A DNA stretch of 44,942 nucleotides from Pseudomonadota bacterium (GTDB lineage: Bacteria; Pseudomonadota; Gammaproteobacteria; Burkholderiales; Burkholderiaceae_E), in contig JAEWGX010000116.1 of NCBI GenBank assembly GCA_023388075.1, positions 1 to 44,942 of the forward strand, in the 5' to 3' direction. The first letter of the stretch is position 1. Every line of letters starts with the position of its first letter. The notes beneath the pieces are model-generated. The model worked only from the letters and a program-made list of their open reading frames with translations, made no database searches and was not told where the DNA came from. Shown here piece after piece: positions 15,698 through 22,581 of this stretch. A program made the translations under genes and the position numbers.

Positions 15698-17398
15698 CTA
15701 GTGAGAACCGTTCTCGATAATACCGTCCACGCCGGATCGATCCAGCCGGGTGCGGCTGACGGCGAGCTTCACGCGGGCGAGCTGGGCCGGCGCGACCGAC
15801 AGCGACCGCAGGCCCGCCCCGAGCAGGGCCGCGATCTCGGCCGGGTCGCTGGCCGCGTCGCCGCAAAGACTGGTCTCGATGCCGAGCCGGTCACCGGCCG
15901 CGACCACGCCGGCGATCAGGCGCAGCATCGCGGGCTGGGTCGGGCTGGAAAGCTCCGCCAACGCCTCGACGTCGCGACCCACCGCCGCGACATACTGGGC
16001 CAGGTCGTTGGAGCCGATGGAGAAGAACGCGGCCTCGCGGAAATCGGCGGCGGTGATCGCGGCCGCGGGCACCTCGACCATGATGCCTACCGGCGGCCTG
16101 GCCGCCGCCGTCCCCTCGCGCGCGAGCGCCACGAGCTCCGCCTCGAGGAGCGCGTTGGCCGCGGCGAGCTCCCGAGGCATCGTCACCATCGGCAGCATCA
16201 CCCGGATCCGGCCGCGGGCGGCGGCCCGGGCAAGCGCGCGCAACTGGACCCTGAACACTTCCGGGCGGGCGAGCGAGAGCCGCAGCCCGCGCAGGCCGAG
16301 GAACGGGTTGCTCTCGCCCTCCAGCGTCAGGCCCGCGATCGGCTTGTCGCCGCCGGCGTCCAGCGTGCGAACGGTGACCTCGCGACCCTGAGCCCAGTCG
16401 AGCAGGCGACAGTAGGCGGCGAACTGCGCGTCCTCGTCCCGCAGCATCGCGCCGCCGTCGCCGAAAAGGAACTCGGTGCGCGCAAGGCCGATGCCGTCGC
16501 AGGAGGCGGGGTCGATCGCGTCGAGGTCCGCCAGGTTCGCGACATTCACGCAGACGCGTACCGGCGTGCCGTCGGCGGTGCGTGCCGGCCGGCAGCTCAG
16601 GCCCTCGGCCAGCGCGTCGATTGCGGCGTAGCGCTCCCGGTCGTCGACGAACTCGCCCAGGCTGCGCGCGCATGGATTGATCGCCAGCTCGCCACGGCGG
16701 GCATCCAGGATCGCATCGCGGCCATGCCAGCGGACCAGGTCGGCCGCCTGCGCCTCGAGGCCCACCACCATGGGGATGCCGCGCGATCGCGCGAGGATCG
16801 CCACGTGGCTCGCGGCGCTTCCCTGCAGCAGCACGACGGCGGCGAGCCGCTCACGGTCGATGGCGAGGAACCGCGACGGCTGCAGGTCGTCGGTCACCAG
16901 CAACGCGCCGGGGGGCAGCCGCGCGAACCGGTCGTCCATCGAGAAGTCGCGATCCAGGCAGGCGAGCACGCGATTGCGGATGTCGCGCAGGTCGCTCGCC
17001 CGGGCGCGGAAGGACTCGTCGTCGGCGCCGCGATAGGTGTCGATCTGGCGACCCATCGCGGCAAGCCACGCGGAGGCGGCCGGCTCGCCGGCGGCGATCA
17101 CCTCCAGCACCGGGGCGAGCATCGCGGCATCCTCCAGGAAGGCGACCTGGAAGCCCAGGATCCCGATCGCTTCGCGGTTGCGCACGGCGTCCTGCTCGAG
17201 GCGCGCCACCAGCGCGCGCAGCTCCGCCACGGCAGTCGCCGCGGCGTCCTGCAGGCGCGCCGCTTCGCGCTGGGGATCGGAGAGCGGCGGGGACGCGAGC
17301 GGCCGCGGCAGGCGGCCCAGGTCGTCGAAGTGGACGAAATGGATGGGGCCGCGGGCATAGCCGGGCGAGGCAGCCCTGCCCGCGAGCCGGACCTCCAT
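15698..17398 (-). CDS. ptsI: PtsI-like phosphoenolpyruvate-protein phosphotransferase (enzyme I)
   Basis: 566 residues, full enzyme I length. Active-site His198 sits in QGSAASHVAILARSRGIPMVVG; the PEP-binding domain has GIGLARTEFLF, TLDAGGDKPIAGL, NPFLGLRGLRLSL, VGIMVEVPAAA, FFSIGSNDLAQYVAAVGRD and SLCGDAASDP. It would transfer phosphate from PEP to HPr. No HPr or EII gene is in the window. The ATG at 17398 gives the family-typical MEVRLAGRAASPG start; a GTG nine codons upstream (17425) is possible, and neither has a strong ribosome site. The stop is followed in the same frame by the oxidoreductase remnant. Confidence 0.85.
   Translation of the reverse strand: MEVRLAGRAASPGYARGPIHFVHFDDLGRLPRPLASPPLSDPQREAARLQDAAATAVAELRALVARLEQDAVRNREAIGILGFQVAFLEDAAMLAPVLEVIAAGEPAASAWLAAMGRQIDTYRGADDESFRARASDLRDIRNRVLACLDRDFSMDDRFARLPPGALLVTDDLQPSRFLAIDRERLAAVVLLQGSAASHVAILARSRGIPMVVGLEAQAADLVRWHGRDAILDARRGELAINPCARSLGEFVDDRERYAAIDALAEGLSCRPARTADGTPVRVCVNVANLADLDAIDPASCDGIGLARTEFLFGDGGAMLRDEDAQFAAYCRLLDWAQGREVTVRTLDAGGDKPIAGLTLEGESNPFLGLRGLRLSLARPEVFRVQLRALARAAARGRIRVMLPMVTMPRELAAANALLEAELVALAREGTAAARPPVGIMVEVPAAAITAADFREAAFFSIGSNDLAQYVAAVGRDVEALAELSSPTQPAMLRLIAGVVAAGDRLGIETSLCGDAASDPAEIAALLGAGLRSLSVAPAQLARVKLAVSRTRLDRSGVDGIIENGSH
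15702..15716. promoter_or_regulatory. Fur-box-like palindrome
   Basis: TGAGAAC-C-GTTCTCG on the plus strand contains a perfect 6+1+6 inverted repeat (15703-15715) and matches the 7-1-7 Fur consensus TGAnAAT-n-ATTnTCA at most positions. It overlaps the last codons of the PtsI-like gene, immediately upstream of the oxidoreductase remnant and imelysin gene. Imelysin operons are commonly Fur-controlled, so the position fits. The central positions are C/G where the consensus has A/T, so binding is uncertain. Confidence 0.45.
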
Positions 17399-17526
17399 CG
17401 CCACATCGCCTGCGTCTTCACTCACGGAAAAAATTCTAGTCCGTAACCGCGGGATCAGCGCTTGCCGGCCGGGGAAAGGAGCACTGACACCGACAACGCG
17501 GGCCATCGCCCTGGAGGACACGCCAC

Positions 17527-18003
17527 GTGACACGACATCCCGGCACGTCGCCGCCGTCGACGCAGAAGCGCGCGCGCATCGCGCAGTCACCCTTCCCGCC
17601 CGACATGCCGTCGCCGATCGGCGACCCGCTGCCCGGTCCCCTGGGCGATCCGCCGCTGCCGGTGGATCCGGTGCCGGATCCGGATCCCGATCCGGCACCG
17701 CCCGAGGAGCTGCCGCCGAAGCCTCCGATTCCGCGCGAAGGCGAGGCCGGACTCGAGGTCGCGACCGTCCGCGATTTGCCGCCCGTGGAGAATCGTGCGA
17801 CGCTCGCGCTCCATGCCATCTGCCGCCAGCCAGCCGGTACCGCGCCGCGCCCTCGCCCTGCTCGTCATCCTCACCCTCGTCTGGGGCACCAACTGGCCGC
17901 TGTTTCCGCTCGCGGTTCGCGAGATCTCGGTGTGGACGTTCCGCTCGGTGTCTCTGGTCGGAGCGGGCCTGCTGCTGCTCGCGATCGCGCGCCTGCGCGG
18001 TGA
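17527..18003 (+). CDS. Possible proline/aspartate-rich small protein (uncertain)
   Basis: A GTG-initiated frame with GGAGG nine bases upstream. Residues about 20-70 are strikingly Pro/Asp-rich (PIGDPLPGPLGDPPLP, then PVPDPDPDPAPPEELPPKPP), as in small disordered proteins of this lineage. The frame does not stop before overlapping more than 200 bases of the following EamA gene, where its composition turns to Arg/Ala-rich nonsense. Either a shorter protein was extended by loss of its stop, or the frame is an artefact of G+C-rich DNA. The good ribosome site is the main support. Confidence 0.35.
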   Translation: MTRHPGTSPPSTQKRARIAQSPFPPDMPSPIGDPLPGPLGDPPLPVDPVPDPDPDPAPPEELPPKPPIPREGEAGLEVATVRDLPPVENRATLALHAICRQPAGTAPRPRPARHPHPRLGHQLAAVSARGSRDLGVDVPLGVSGRSGPAAARDRAPAR

Positions 18004-18706
18004 CTCGCTCGTCATCCCGCGGCGGCACTGGCCGACGGTGCTCCTGGCGTCGCTCTGCTACCTGCTCGTCTGGAACATCGCCAGCACCTACTCCGCGATC
18101 CTGATTCCATCCGGCCAGTCGGCGGTGCTCGGCTTCACCATGCCGCTCTGGGCAGGCCTGTTGTCGTGGCTCGCCCTCGGCCAACGGCCGGGGCGGCGAC
18201 TCCTGGTCGCGATCGTCCTGGGCGGCCTTGGCGTCACCCTCCTCATGGCGCCGAACTTCGGCGCGTACGCGGAGGCGCCCCTCGGCCTCGTGCTCGGCCT
18301 CGCCGCGGGCCTGGGATGGGCGGTGGGCACACTGATCCTCAAGCAGCGGCCGGTCGACGTGCCGATCATGGTCCTGACCGGCTGGCAGCTTCTGGTCACC
18401 GCGGTGCCTGTCACCCTCGGAGCCTTCGCACTGGGCGATCGCGAGTGGTTCCTGCCGGACTGGGAATCGATCGCGGTCATCGCCTGGATCACGATCGTGC
18501 CGATGTCGATCGGCAACGCCTGCTGGTTCGCGATCGTCGGGCTGCTGCCGGCCAATGTCGCGGGCCTGTCGTCGGTGATGGTGCCGGTCGTCGCCATGCT
18601 TTCAGGCGCGCTCGTGCACGGCGAGCCGCTCGGCGCGGTGCAGCTGGTCGCCATGGCCTGCAGCGTGGCGGGGCTCGCGCTCGCGCTGCTGCGCCCGTCG
18701 CGCTAG
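17795..18706 (+). CDS. EamA/DMT-family permease
   Basis: 303 residues with ten hydrophobic segments in two EamA repeats. Repeat 1 begins LALLVILTLVWGTNWPLFPLAVREISVWTF; repeat 2 begins GLVLGLAAGLGWAVGTLILKQRPVDVPIMVLTGWQLL. Such drug/metabolite transporters export small metabolites; the substrate is not readable. The GTG at 17795 has GGAG five bases upstream; ATG at 17813 (297 residues) is the alternative. It converges on the ECF sigma factor gene, with 37 bases between the two stops. Confidence 0.88.
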   Translation: MRRSRSMPSAASQPVPRRALALLVILTLVWGTNWPLFPLAVREISVWTFRSVSLVGAGLLLLAIARLRGDSLVIPRRHWPTVLLASLCYLLVWNIASTYSAILIPSGQSAVLGFTMPLWAGLLSWLALGQRPGRRLLVAIVLGGLGVTLLMAPNFGAYAEAPLGLVLGLAAGLGWAVGTLILKQRPVDVPIMVLTGWQLLVTAVPVTLGAFALGDREWFLPDWESIAVIAWITIVPMSIGNACWFAIVGLLPANVAGLSSVMVPVVAMLSGALVHGEPLGAVQLVAMACSVAGLALALLRPSR

Positions 18707-18743
18707 CCTGCCGACGCCAGCCAACCCCGAAGTGGGGCGGCGA

Positions 18744-19631
18744 TCACTGCAGCGGCGCGATGGACGCGAGCTTGTCCGGATTGCGGATCGAGTAGATGGC
18801 GACGATGCGGGACCCGTTGGTGACGAATGCCAGGGCCGACTCCGGCTCCCGGTCGACATAGCGCACCAGGCCGGTCTCGCCATTGATCCGGACCAGGCGC
18901 CAATCGATGCGTCCCGCCAGCCGCCGCTGGGTCACCCAGTACAGGTTGGCGATCCGGCGGCCGCCGGTCAGCACGCGAGCGAACGAGGGCACCTTGCCGC
19001 CGCCGTCGCTCACCAGGCTGACATCCTCGGCCAGCAACGCCTCGATCGCCGACCGGTCGCCGCTCGCGGCGGCCTGCATGAACCCGGCGAGCAGCTTCCG
19101 GTGCTCGCCCTGCGTCACCTGGAACCGGGGACGTTCGGCCCGCACCCGCGCCGCGGCCCGATGGACCATCTGGCGGCAGGCGGCCTCGGACCTGTCGAGC
19201 AGCGCCGCGATCTCGGCATAGTCGTAGTCGAACACCTCGCGCATCAGGAAGGCGGCGCGCTCCTCGGCCGCAAGCCGCTCCAGCACCCAGAGGAAGGCGA
19301 CCGACAGCTCGCCCGCCAGCTCGGCCGCGGCTTCGGGCGTCTGCTCGTCCACCGCCACGAGCGGCTCCGGCAGCCACCAGCCGACGTAGGCCTCGCGCTG
19401 CGCCTTGGCCGCGCGCAGGCGATCGATCGCGAGCCGCGTGACCGTCGTGACCAGCCAGGCCTCGGCCGAGCGCACCACCGAGGCGTCCGAGCCCTGCCAG
19501 CGCAGCCAGGCATCCTGGACGACGTCCTCGGCGTCGGCGCGCGTGCCGAGCATGCGGTAGGCGATGGAAAAGAGCCGCGGCCGCAGCTCGGTGAAAAGGT
19601 CGAGGGCCGGTGTCTGATCTGCGCTAGGCAT
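18744..19631 (-). CDS. ECF41-type RNA polymerase sigma factor with C-terminal SnoaL-like domain
   Basis: 295 residues. Region 2 is near the N-terminus (LRPRLFSIAYRMLGTRADAEDVVQDAWLRW); region 4 is around 115-165 (LERLAAEERAAFLMREVFDYDYAEIAALLDRSEAACRQ). The ECF41 hallmarks are all present: WLPEPL in the inter-domain linker (86-91), and a C-terminal SnoaL-like extension (about 175-295) with DGGGK (209-213) and NPDKL (284-288) near the end. In ECF41 proteins this fused domain regulates activity in place of a separate anti-sigma factor. The usual neighbour, a carboxymuconolactone-decarboxylase/oxidoreductase/epimerase gene, is absent on either side. Confidence 0.92.
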   Translation of the reverse strand: MPSADQTPALDLFTELRPRLFSIAYRMLGTRADAEDVVQDAWLRWQGSDASVVRSAEAWLVTTVTRLAIDRLRAAKAQREAYVGWWLPEPLVAVDEQTPEAAAELAGELSVAFLWVLERLAAEERAAFLMREVFDYDYAEIAALLDRSEAACRQMVHRAAARVRAERPRFQVTQGEHRKLLAGFMQAAASGDRSAIEALLAEDVSLVSDGGGKVPSFARVLTGGRRIANLYWVTQRRLAGRIDWRLVRINGETGLVRYVDREPESALAFVTNGSRIVAIYSIRNPDKLASIAPLQ

Positions 19632-19641
19632 GGTGCTTGCG
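19626..19641 (+). promoter_or_regulatory. Sigma-54-like -24/-12 motif before the Nramp-like gene (tentative)
   Basis: AGGCATG-GTGC-TTGCG has GG and GC spaced by ten bases and the full GGCA-N6-TTGC core, pointing towards the Nramp-family gene with a leader of about 94 bases. It overlaps the start codon of the divergent sigma factor gene. A core of this length is expected once or twice by chance in the window, so a single isolated hit is weak evidence. Confidence 0.3.
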
Positions 19642-19675
19642 TGGGCGATAGTCTCTGCTAGGCTGTTGCCTTCCA

Positions 19676-19702
19676 GACGTTCCGAGCCTTGCGTTCGTGA
19701 CA
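19676..19702 (-). promoter_or_regulatory. Predicted ECF41-dependent autoregulatory promoter
   Basis: On the minus strand, TGTCACG (19696-19702), a 16-base spacer and CGTC (19676-19679) match the ECF41 target consensus as I recall it (TGTCACA, 16-17 bases, CGTC) at all but one base. The predicted transcript start is about 40 bases before the sigma factor ATG. Autoregulation of its own gene is typical for ECF sigma factors. Confidence 0.72.
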
Positions 19703-19745
19703 GTCTGGCGATGGACCGCCCGCCAAGGCGCGCAAGGAGCAACCG

Positions 19746-21056
19746 ATGGCCGCCAACGAGGGCTTCACCACCACTGTACGCGAAGGCCACGCAGACCGGA
19801 TCGACGACGACGACGGGCGCCCGGCGCGATGGAAGATCGTCGGCCCGGGCCTGGTGGTGGCCGCGACCGGCGTCGGTGCCGCCGACATGGTGGCTACCCT
19901 GGTGGCCGGCACGCTCTACGGCTATGCGCTTCTCTGGGCCGTGGTCCTCGGGGTGATCCTCAAGATCATCCTGGTGGAGGGCGCCGGTCGCTACACGCTC
20001 GCTACCGGCTGGACCATCTTCGAGGGATGGCGGTCGCTGGGGCGCTGGACCACCTGGTACTTCGGCCCGTACATCCTGATCTGGGGCTTCGTCTACGGCG
20101 CGACCGCCATGTCGTCGGCCGCGATGCCGCTCGCGGCGCTGTTCCCCTTCTTCAGCCTCACGGTGTGGGCCGTGCTGACCGGCCTGGCCGGCTTCCTCAT
20201 GATCTGGTTCGGGCATTACGCCTTCTTCGAGAAGGTGACGGCAGCCCTGGTCGGCGTGATGTTCGTGACCGTGGTCGGTCTCGCGATCATCGCGGCGCCC
20301 AACCTCGGCAGCATCGCGAGCGGCCTGGTGCCGACGCTTCCGCCGGGCGGCGTCCTCTACACGCTCGCGCTCGCCGGCGGCGTGGGCGGCACGATCACGC
20401 TCGCGGCCTACGGCTACTGGCTTCGCGAGAAGGGCTGGTACACGCCCAAGTGGATGCGCGTCATGCGCATCGACAACACCATGGCCTATGTCGTCACCGG
20501 GACCTTCGTGATCTCGATGCTCATCGTCGGCGCCGAGGTGGTGCGCGCGGCCGGCGTGACGCTCAGCGCGGGCGACCGGGGGCTGCTGGAGTTGACCGAC
20601 GTCCTCGACGAGCGCTACGGACCGGTGATCGGCAAGGGCTTCCTGGTGGGCTTCTGGGCGGCCTCCTTCTCCTCCGTGATCGGCGTCTGGAACGGCGTCT
20701 CGCTGATGTTCGCGGACTTCTGGGGCAACATGCGCGGCCTCGATTCGGACCACCCGGACTCGCGCCTGGGGGGCAAGTACTTCCGCTTCTACCTGGTCTG
20801 GCTCACGTTTCCGCCGATGATCCTCTTCCTGCTGGAGCGGCCGATCGCGCTGATCCTCGCCTACGGGGTGCTCGGATCGCTCTTCATGCCGTTCCTCGCC
20901 CTGACCTTGCTTGGCCTGCTGAACGGCAAGCGCATCCCGCGCGAATGGGCGAACCGTCCGCACACCAACGTGATGCTCGGGATCACCGCCCTGCTCTTCG
21001 TCGTGCTCGGGGTCCAGCAACTGGTGAAGGCACTCACCCCGATCCTGGGCGGTTGA
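19746..21056 (+). CDS. Atypical Nramp-family membrane transporter
   Basis: 436 residues, about eleven membrane helices. The first helix has GPGLVVAATGVGAADMVATLVAG (33-55): Nramp-like, but the metal-binding DPGN of true Mn/Fe transporters is replaced by GAAD. The sixth-helix region has GGTITLAAYGYWLREKGW in place of the MPH motif. This belongs to the Nramp-related group usually annotated as divalent metal transporters whose substrate is not established. AAGGAG is six bases before the ATG. The first 28 residues are a charged cytoplasmic leader. Divergent from the ECF41 sigma gene with a 114-base shared regulatory region. Confidence 0.85.
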   Translation: MAANEGFTTTVREGHADRIDDDDGRPARWKIVGPGLVVAATGVGAADMVATLVAGTLYGYALLWAVVLGVILKIILVEGAGRYTLATGWTIFEGWRSLGRWTTWYFGPYILIWGFVYGATAMSSAAMPLAALFPFFSLTVWAVLTGLAGFLMIWFGHYAFFEKVTAALVGVMFVTVVGLAIIAAPNLGSIASGLVPTLPPGGVLYTLALAGGVGGTITLAAYGYWLREKGWYTPKWMRVMRIDNTMAYVVTGTFVISMLIVGAEVVRAAGVTLSAGDRGLLELTDVLDERYGPVIGKGFLVGFWAASFSSVIGVWNGVSLMFADFWGNMRGLDSDHPDSRLGGKYFRFYLVWLTFPPMILFLLERPIALILAYGVLGSLFMPFLALTLLGLLNGKRIPREWANRPHTNVMLGITALLFVVLGVQQLVKALTPILGG

Positions 21057-21102
21057 GCGGATCTCCTCCATGCACTCCGGGTGCCATGGGGGTCACCCTT
21101 TC

Positions 21103-21126
21103 ACGGCAGCCGGGGGGCCGTCTTTT
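21103..21126 (+). terminator. Possible intrinsic terminator after the Nramp-like gene
   Basis: ACGGC-N9-GCCGT followed by CTTTT, 47 bases past the stop codon. A preceding GGGTG...CACCC hairpin with TTT (21080-21101) may assist. The stem is short, so the call is moderate. The remaining stretch to 21246 shows nothing else. Confidence 0.45.
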
Positions 21127-21246
21127 CCGGCAGGGTCAGCCCCACACCTTCCAGATGGCCGAATTCGCGGGCGGGCCGCTCGCGATCGGGCTCGGGAAGC
21201 GGCGGACGCAGTATCGATGCGATATCGGCCGTCGCGAATGCGCTGC

Positions 21247-21663
21247 TCAGCCGGGAAGGCGCGCGGCGCGATAACGATCGTGCAGGTTGTTGTGCTTCCA
21301 GGTCCCGGCCTCGCTGAACTCGCCGATCTCGAGCGACAGCGCGAGGCCGCGGGACTCGAACGCCTGCGCGAAGTGCTCCCGGACCACGGCGAACAGCGCA
21401 TCCCCGGTCTCCCGCTTGACCGGCTCGGCACGGCCGGCGCCGATCATCAGGCGCAGGTGCACGAAGGCGGCATCGGCGAGGCTGCCGTCACCGATGCACC
21501 AGTCCGGCGCGGCGAGCGCGCGGACCCGGATGCCGCCGAGCGGAAACACCGGCCTGCCCGCCTGCTCGCGCGAGGCGAGCACGCCCGCGAGCTTGCGGCA
21601 GAGCGAGGCCCACTCGCCGGAATCCCGCAGGTTTGCCGAGTATTCGATGGTGAGGTGCGGCAT
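21247..21663 (-). CDS. hpaF: 5-carboxymethyl-2-hydroxymuconate delta-isomerase
   Basis: 138-residue tautomerase-superfamily enzyme beginning MPHLTIEYSANL; after Met removal Pro1 is the catalytic base. Further conserved blocks are FVHLRLMIGAGR and ALSLEIGEFSEAGTWKHNNLHDRY. It isomerises the ring-cleavage product of homoprotocatechuate (CHM to its delta isomer) in 4-hydroxyphenylacetate degradation. It is the last gene of a four-gene minus-strand operon and follows hpaD by 14 bases. The in-frame ATG upstream of MPHLTIEY is not family-like. Confidence 0.9.
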   Translation of the reverse strand: MPHLTIEYSANLRDSGEWASLCRKLAGVLASREQAGRPVFPLGGIRVRALAAPDWCIGDGSLADAAFVHLRLMIGAGRAEPVKRETGDALFAVVREHFAQAFESRGLALSLEIGEFSEAGTWKHNNLHDRYRAARLPG

Positions 21664-21677
21664 GGGATCCTCCGCGG

Positions 21678-22559
21678 TCAGGCGGCACGGGCGAGCGCCA
21701 CGGGCAGTGGCGTCACCGGAAAGATTGCGTTGATCTGGCCCGTACCGGAGCTGCCGAAGTACGGCGTGATGATCTCCACGCCCTGGTCGTAGTCCCGTCC
21801 GCCCAGCAGGCCGAGCAGCATGGCGGTGTCGTGCATGCCGCCCTCGCCCCAGCACTTTTCCGCATACATCGGCAGCATGTCGACGAAGGTGGGCCAGTCA
21901 CCGCGCCGCCAGAGCTCGACGACGTTGCGGTCCACCTGCTCGAGGAAAGGATCGTAGACCTTGTGCATGTACTCGGGCGCGGTGCCGTTGTCCGCGAAGT
22001 GGTGCGACAGCGAGCCGCTCGCGAACACCGCGACGTTGCCGTCGTAGCGCCGCTCGATCGCGTCGCGGACCGCGCGACCGAAGCGCATGCTCTCCTCCAG
22101 CCGGTGCCACATGCACCAGCCGGACACCGAGACGACCTTGAAGTGGCGGTCCTGGTTCATGTAGCGCATCGGCACCAGCGTGCCGTACTCGAGCTCGAGC
22201 GTGGTCTCGTCATGGGCGCGGGCAGCGATGCCGGCGGCGTTGGCCGACTCCGCGATCAGCTTGCCGAGCGCCGGGTTGCCCGGATAGGCATACGGCATGT
22301 TGCGGATGAAGTGCGGCAGCTCGTTGCTGGTATAGACGCCCTGGAACTCCGGGGCGCAGTTGACGTGGTAGTCCGAGTTGACCAGCCAGTGCACGTCGAA
22401 GACCACGATGGTGTCCACGCCGAGCGCGCGGCAACGCCGGCCGATCTCCGCGTGGCCGTCGATCGCCCCTTGGCGGCAGCCCTTGTGCGGGCCGTCCAGC
22501 TCCGAGAGGTACATCGACGGCACGTGGGTGATCTTGGCGGCGAGCGACAGGGTTCCCAT
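21678..22559 (-). CDS. hpaD: 3,4-dihydroxyphenylacetate 2,3-dioxygenase
   Basis: 293-residue class III (LigB-type) extradiol dioxygenase. Likely Fe(II)-binding residues lie in KITHVPSMYLSELDGPH near the N-terminus, VVFDVHWLVNSDYHVN and the later SGSLSHHFADNG. The blocks ELEYGTLVPMRYMN and MLPMYAEKCWGEGGMHDTAMLLGLLGG are characteristic of HpaD. It opens the ring of homoprotocatechuate between C2 and C3. GAGGAG is correctly spaced for the ATG at 22559 but abuts an alternative ATG three codons upstream, so the former is chosen. Sits between hpaE and hpaF in the operon. Confidence 0.93.
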   Translation of the reverse strand: MGTLSLAAKITHVPSMYLSELDGPHKGCRQGAIDGHAEIGRRCRALGVDTIVVFDVHWLVNSDYHVNCAPEFQGVYTSNELPHFIRNMPYAYPGNPALGKLIAESANAAGIAARAHDETTLELEYGTLVPMRYMNQDRHFKVVSVSGWCMWHRLEESMRFGRAVRDAIERRYDGNVAVFASGSLSHHFADNGTAPEYMHKVYDPFLEQVDRNVVELWRRGDWPTFVDMLPMYAEKCWGEGGMHDTAMLLGLLGGRDYDQGVEIITPYFGSSGTGQINAIFPVTPLPVALARAA

Positions 22560-22581
22560 GGCGCGCATCTCCTCGCGTGAT

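Noticed and set aside
14169..15866. 565-residue version of the imelysin-like protein
   Set aside because: The first 116 codons are Arg/Pro-rich and overlap the oxidoreductase remnant and the PtsI-like gene; the GTG at 15518 gives a clean signal peptide and a coupled GTGA junction.
19632..21071. Upstream extension of the ECF sigma frame (to 775 codons)
   Set aside because: It lies antisense to the Nramp-like gene; the sigma factor fold begins at MPSADQTPALDLF just before region 2.
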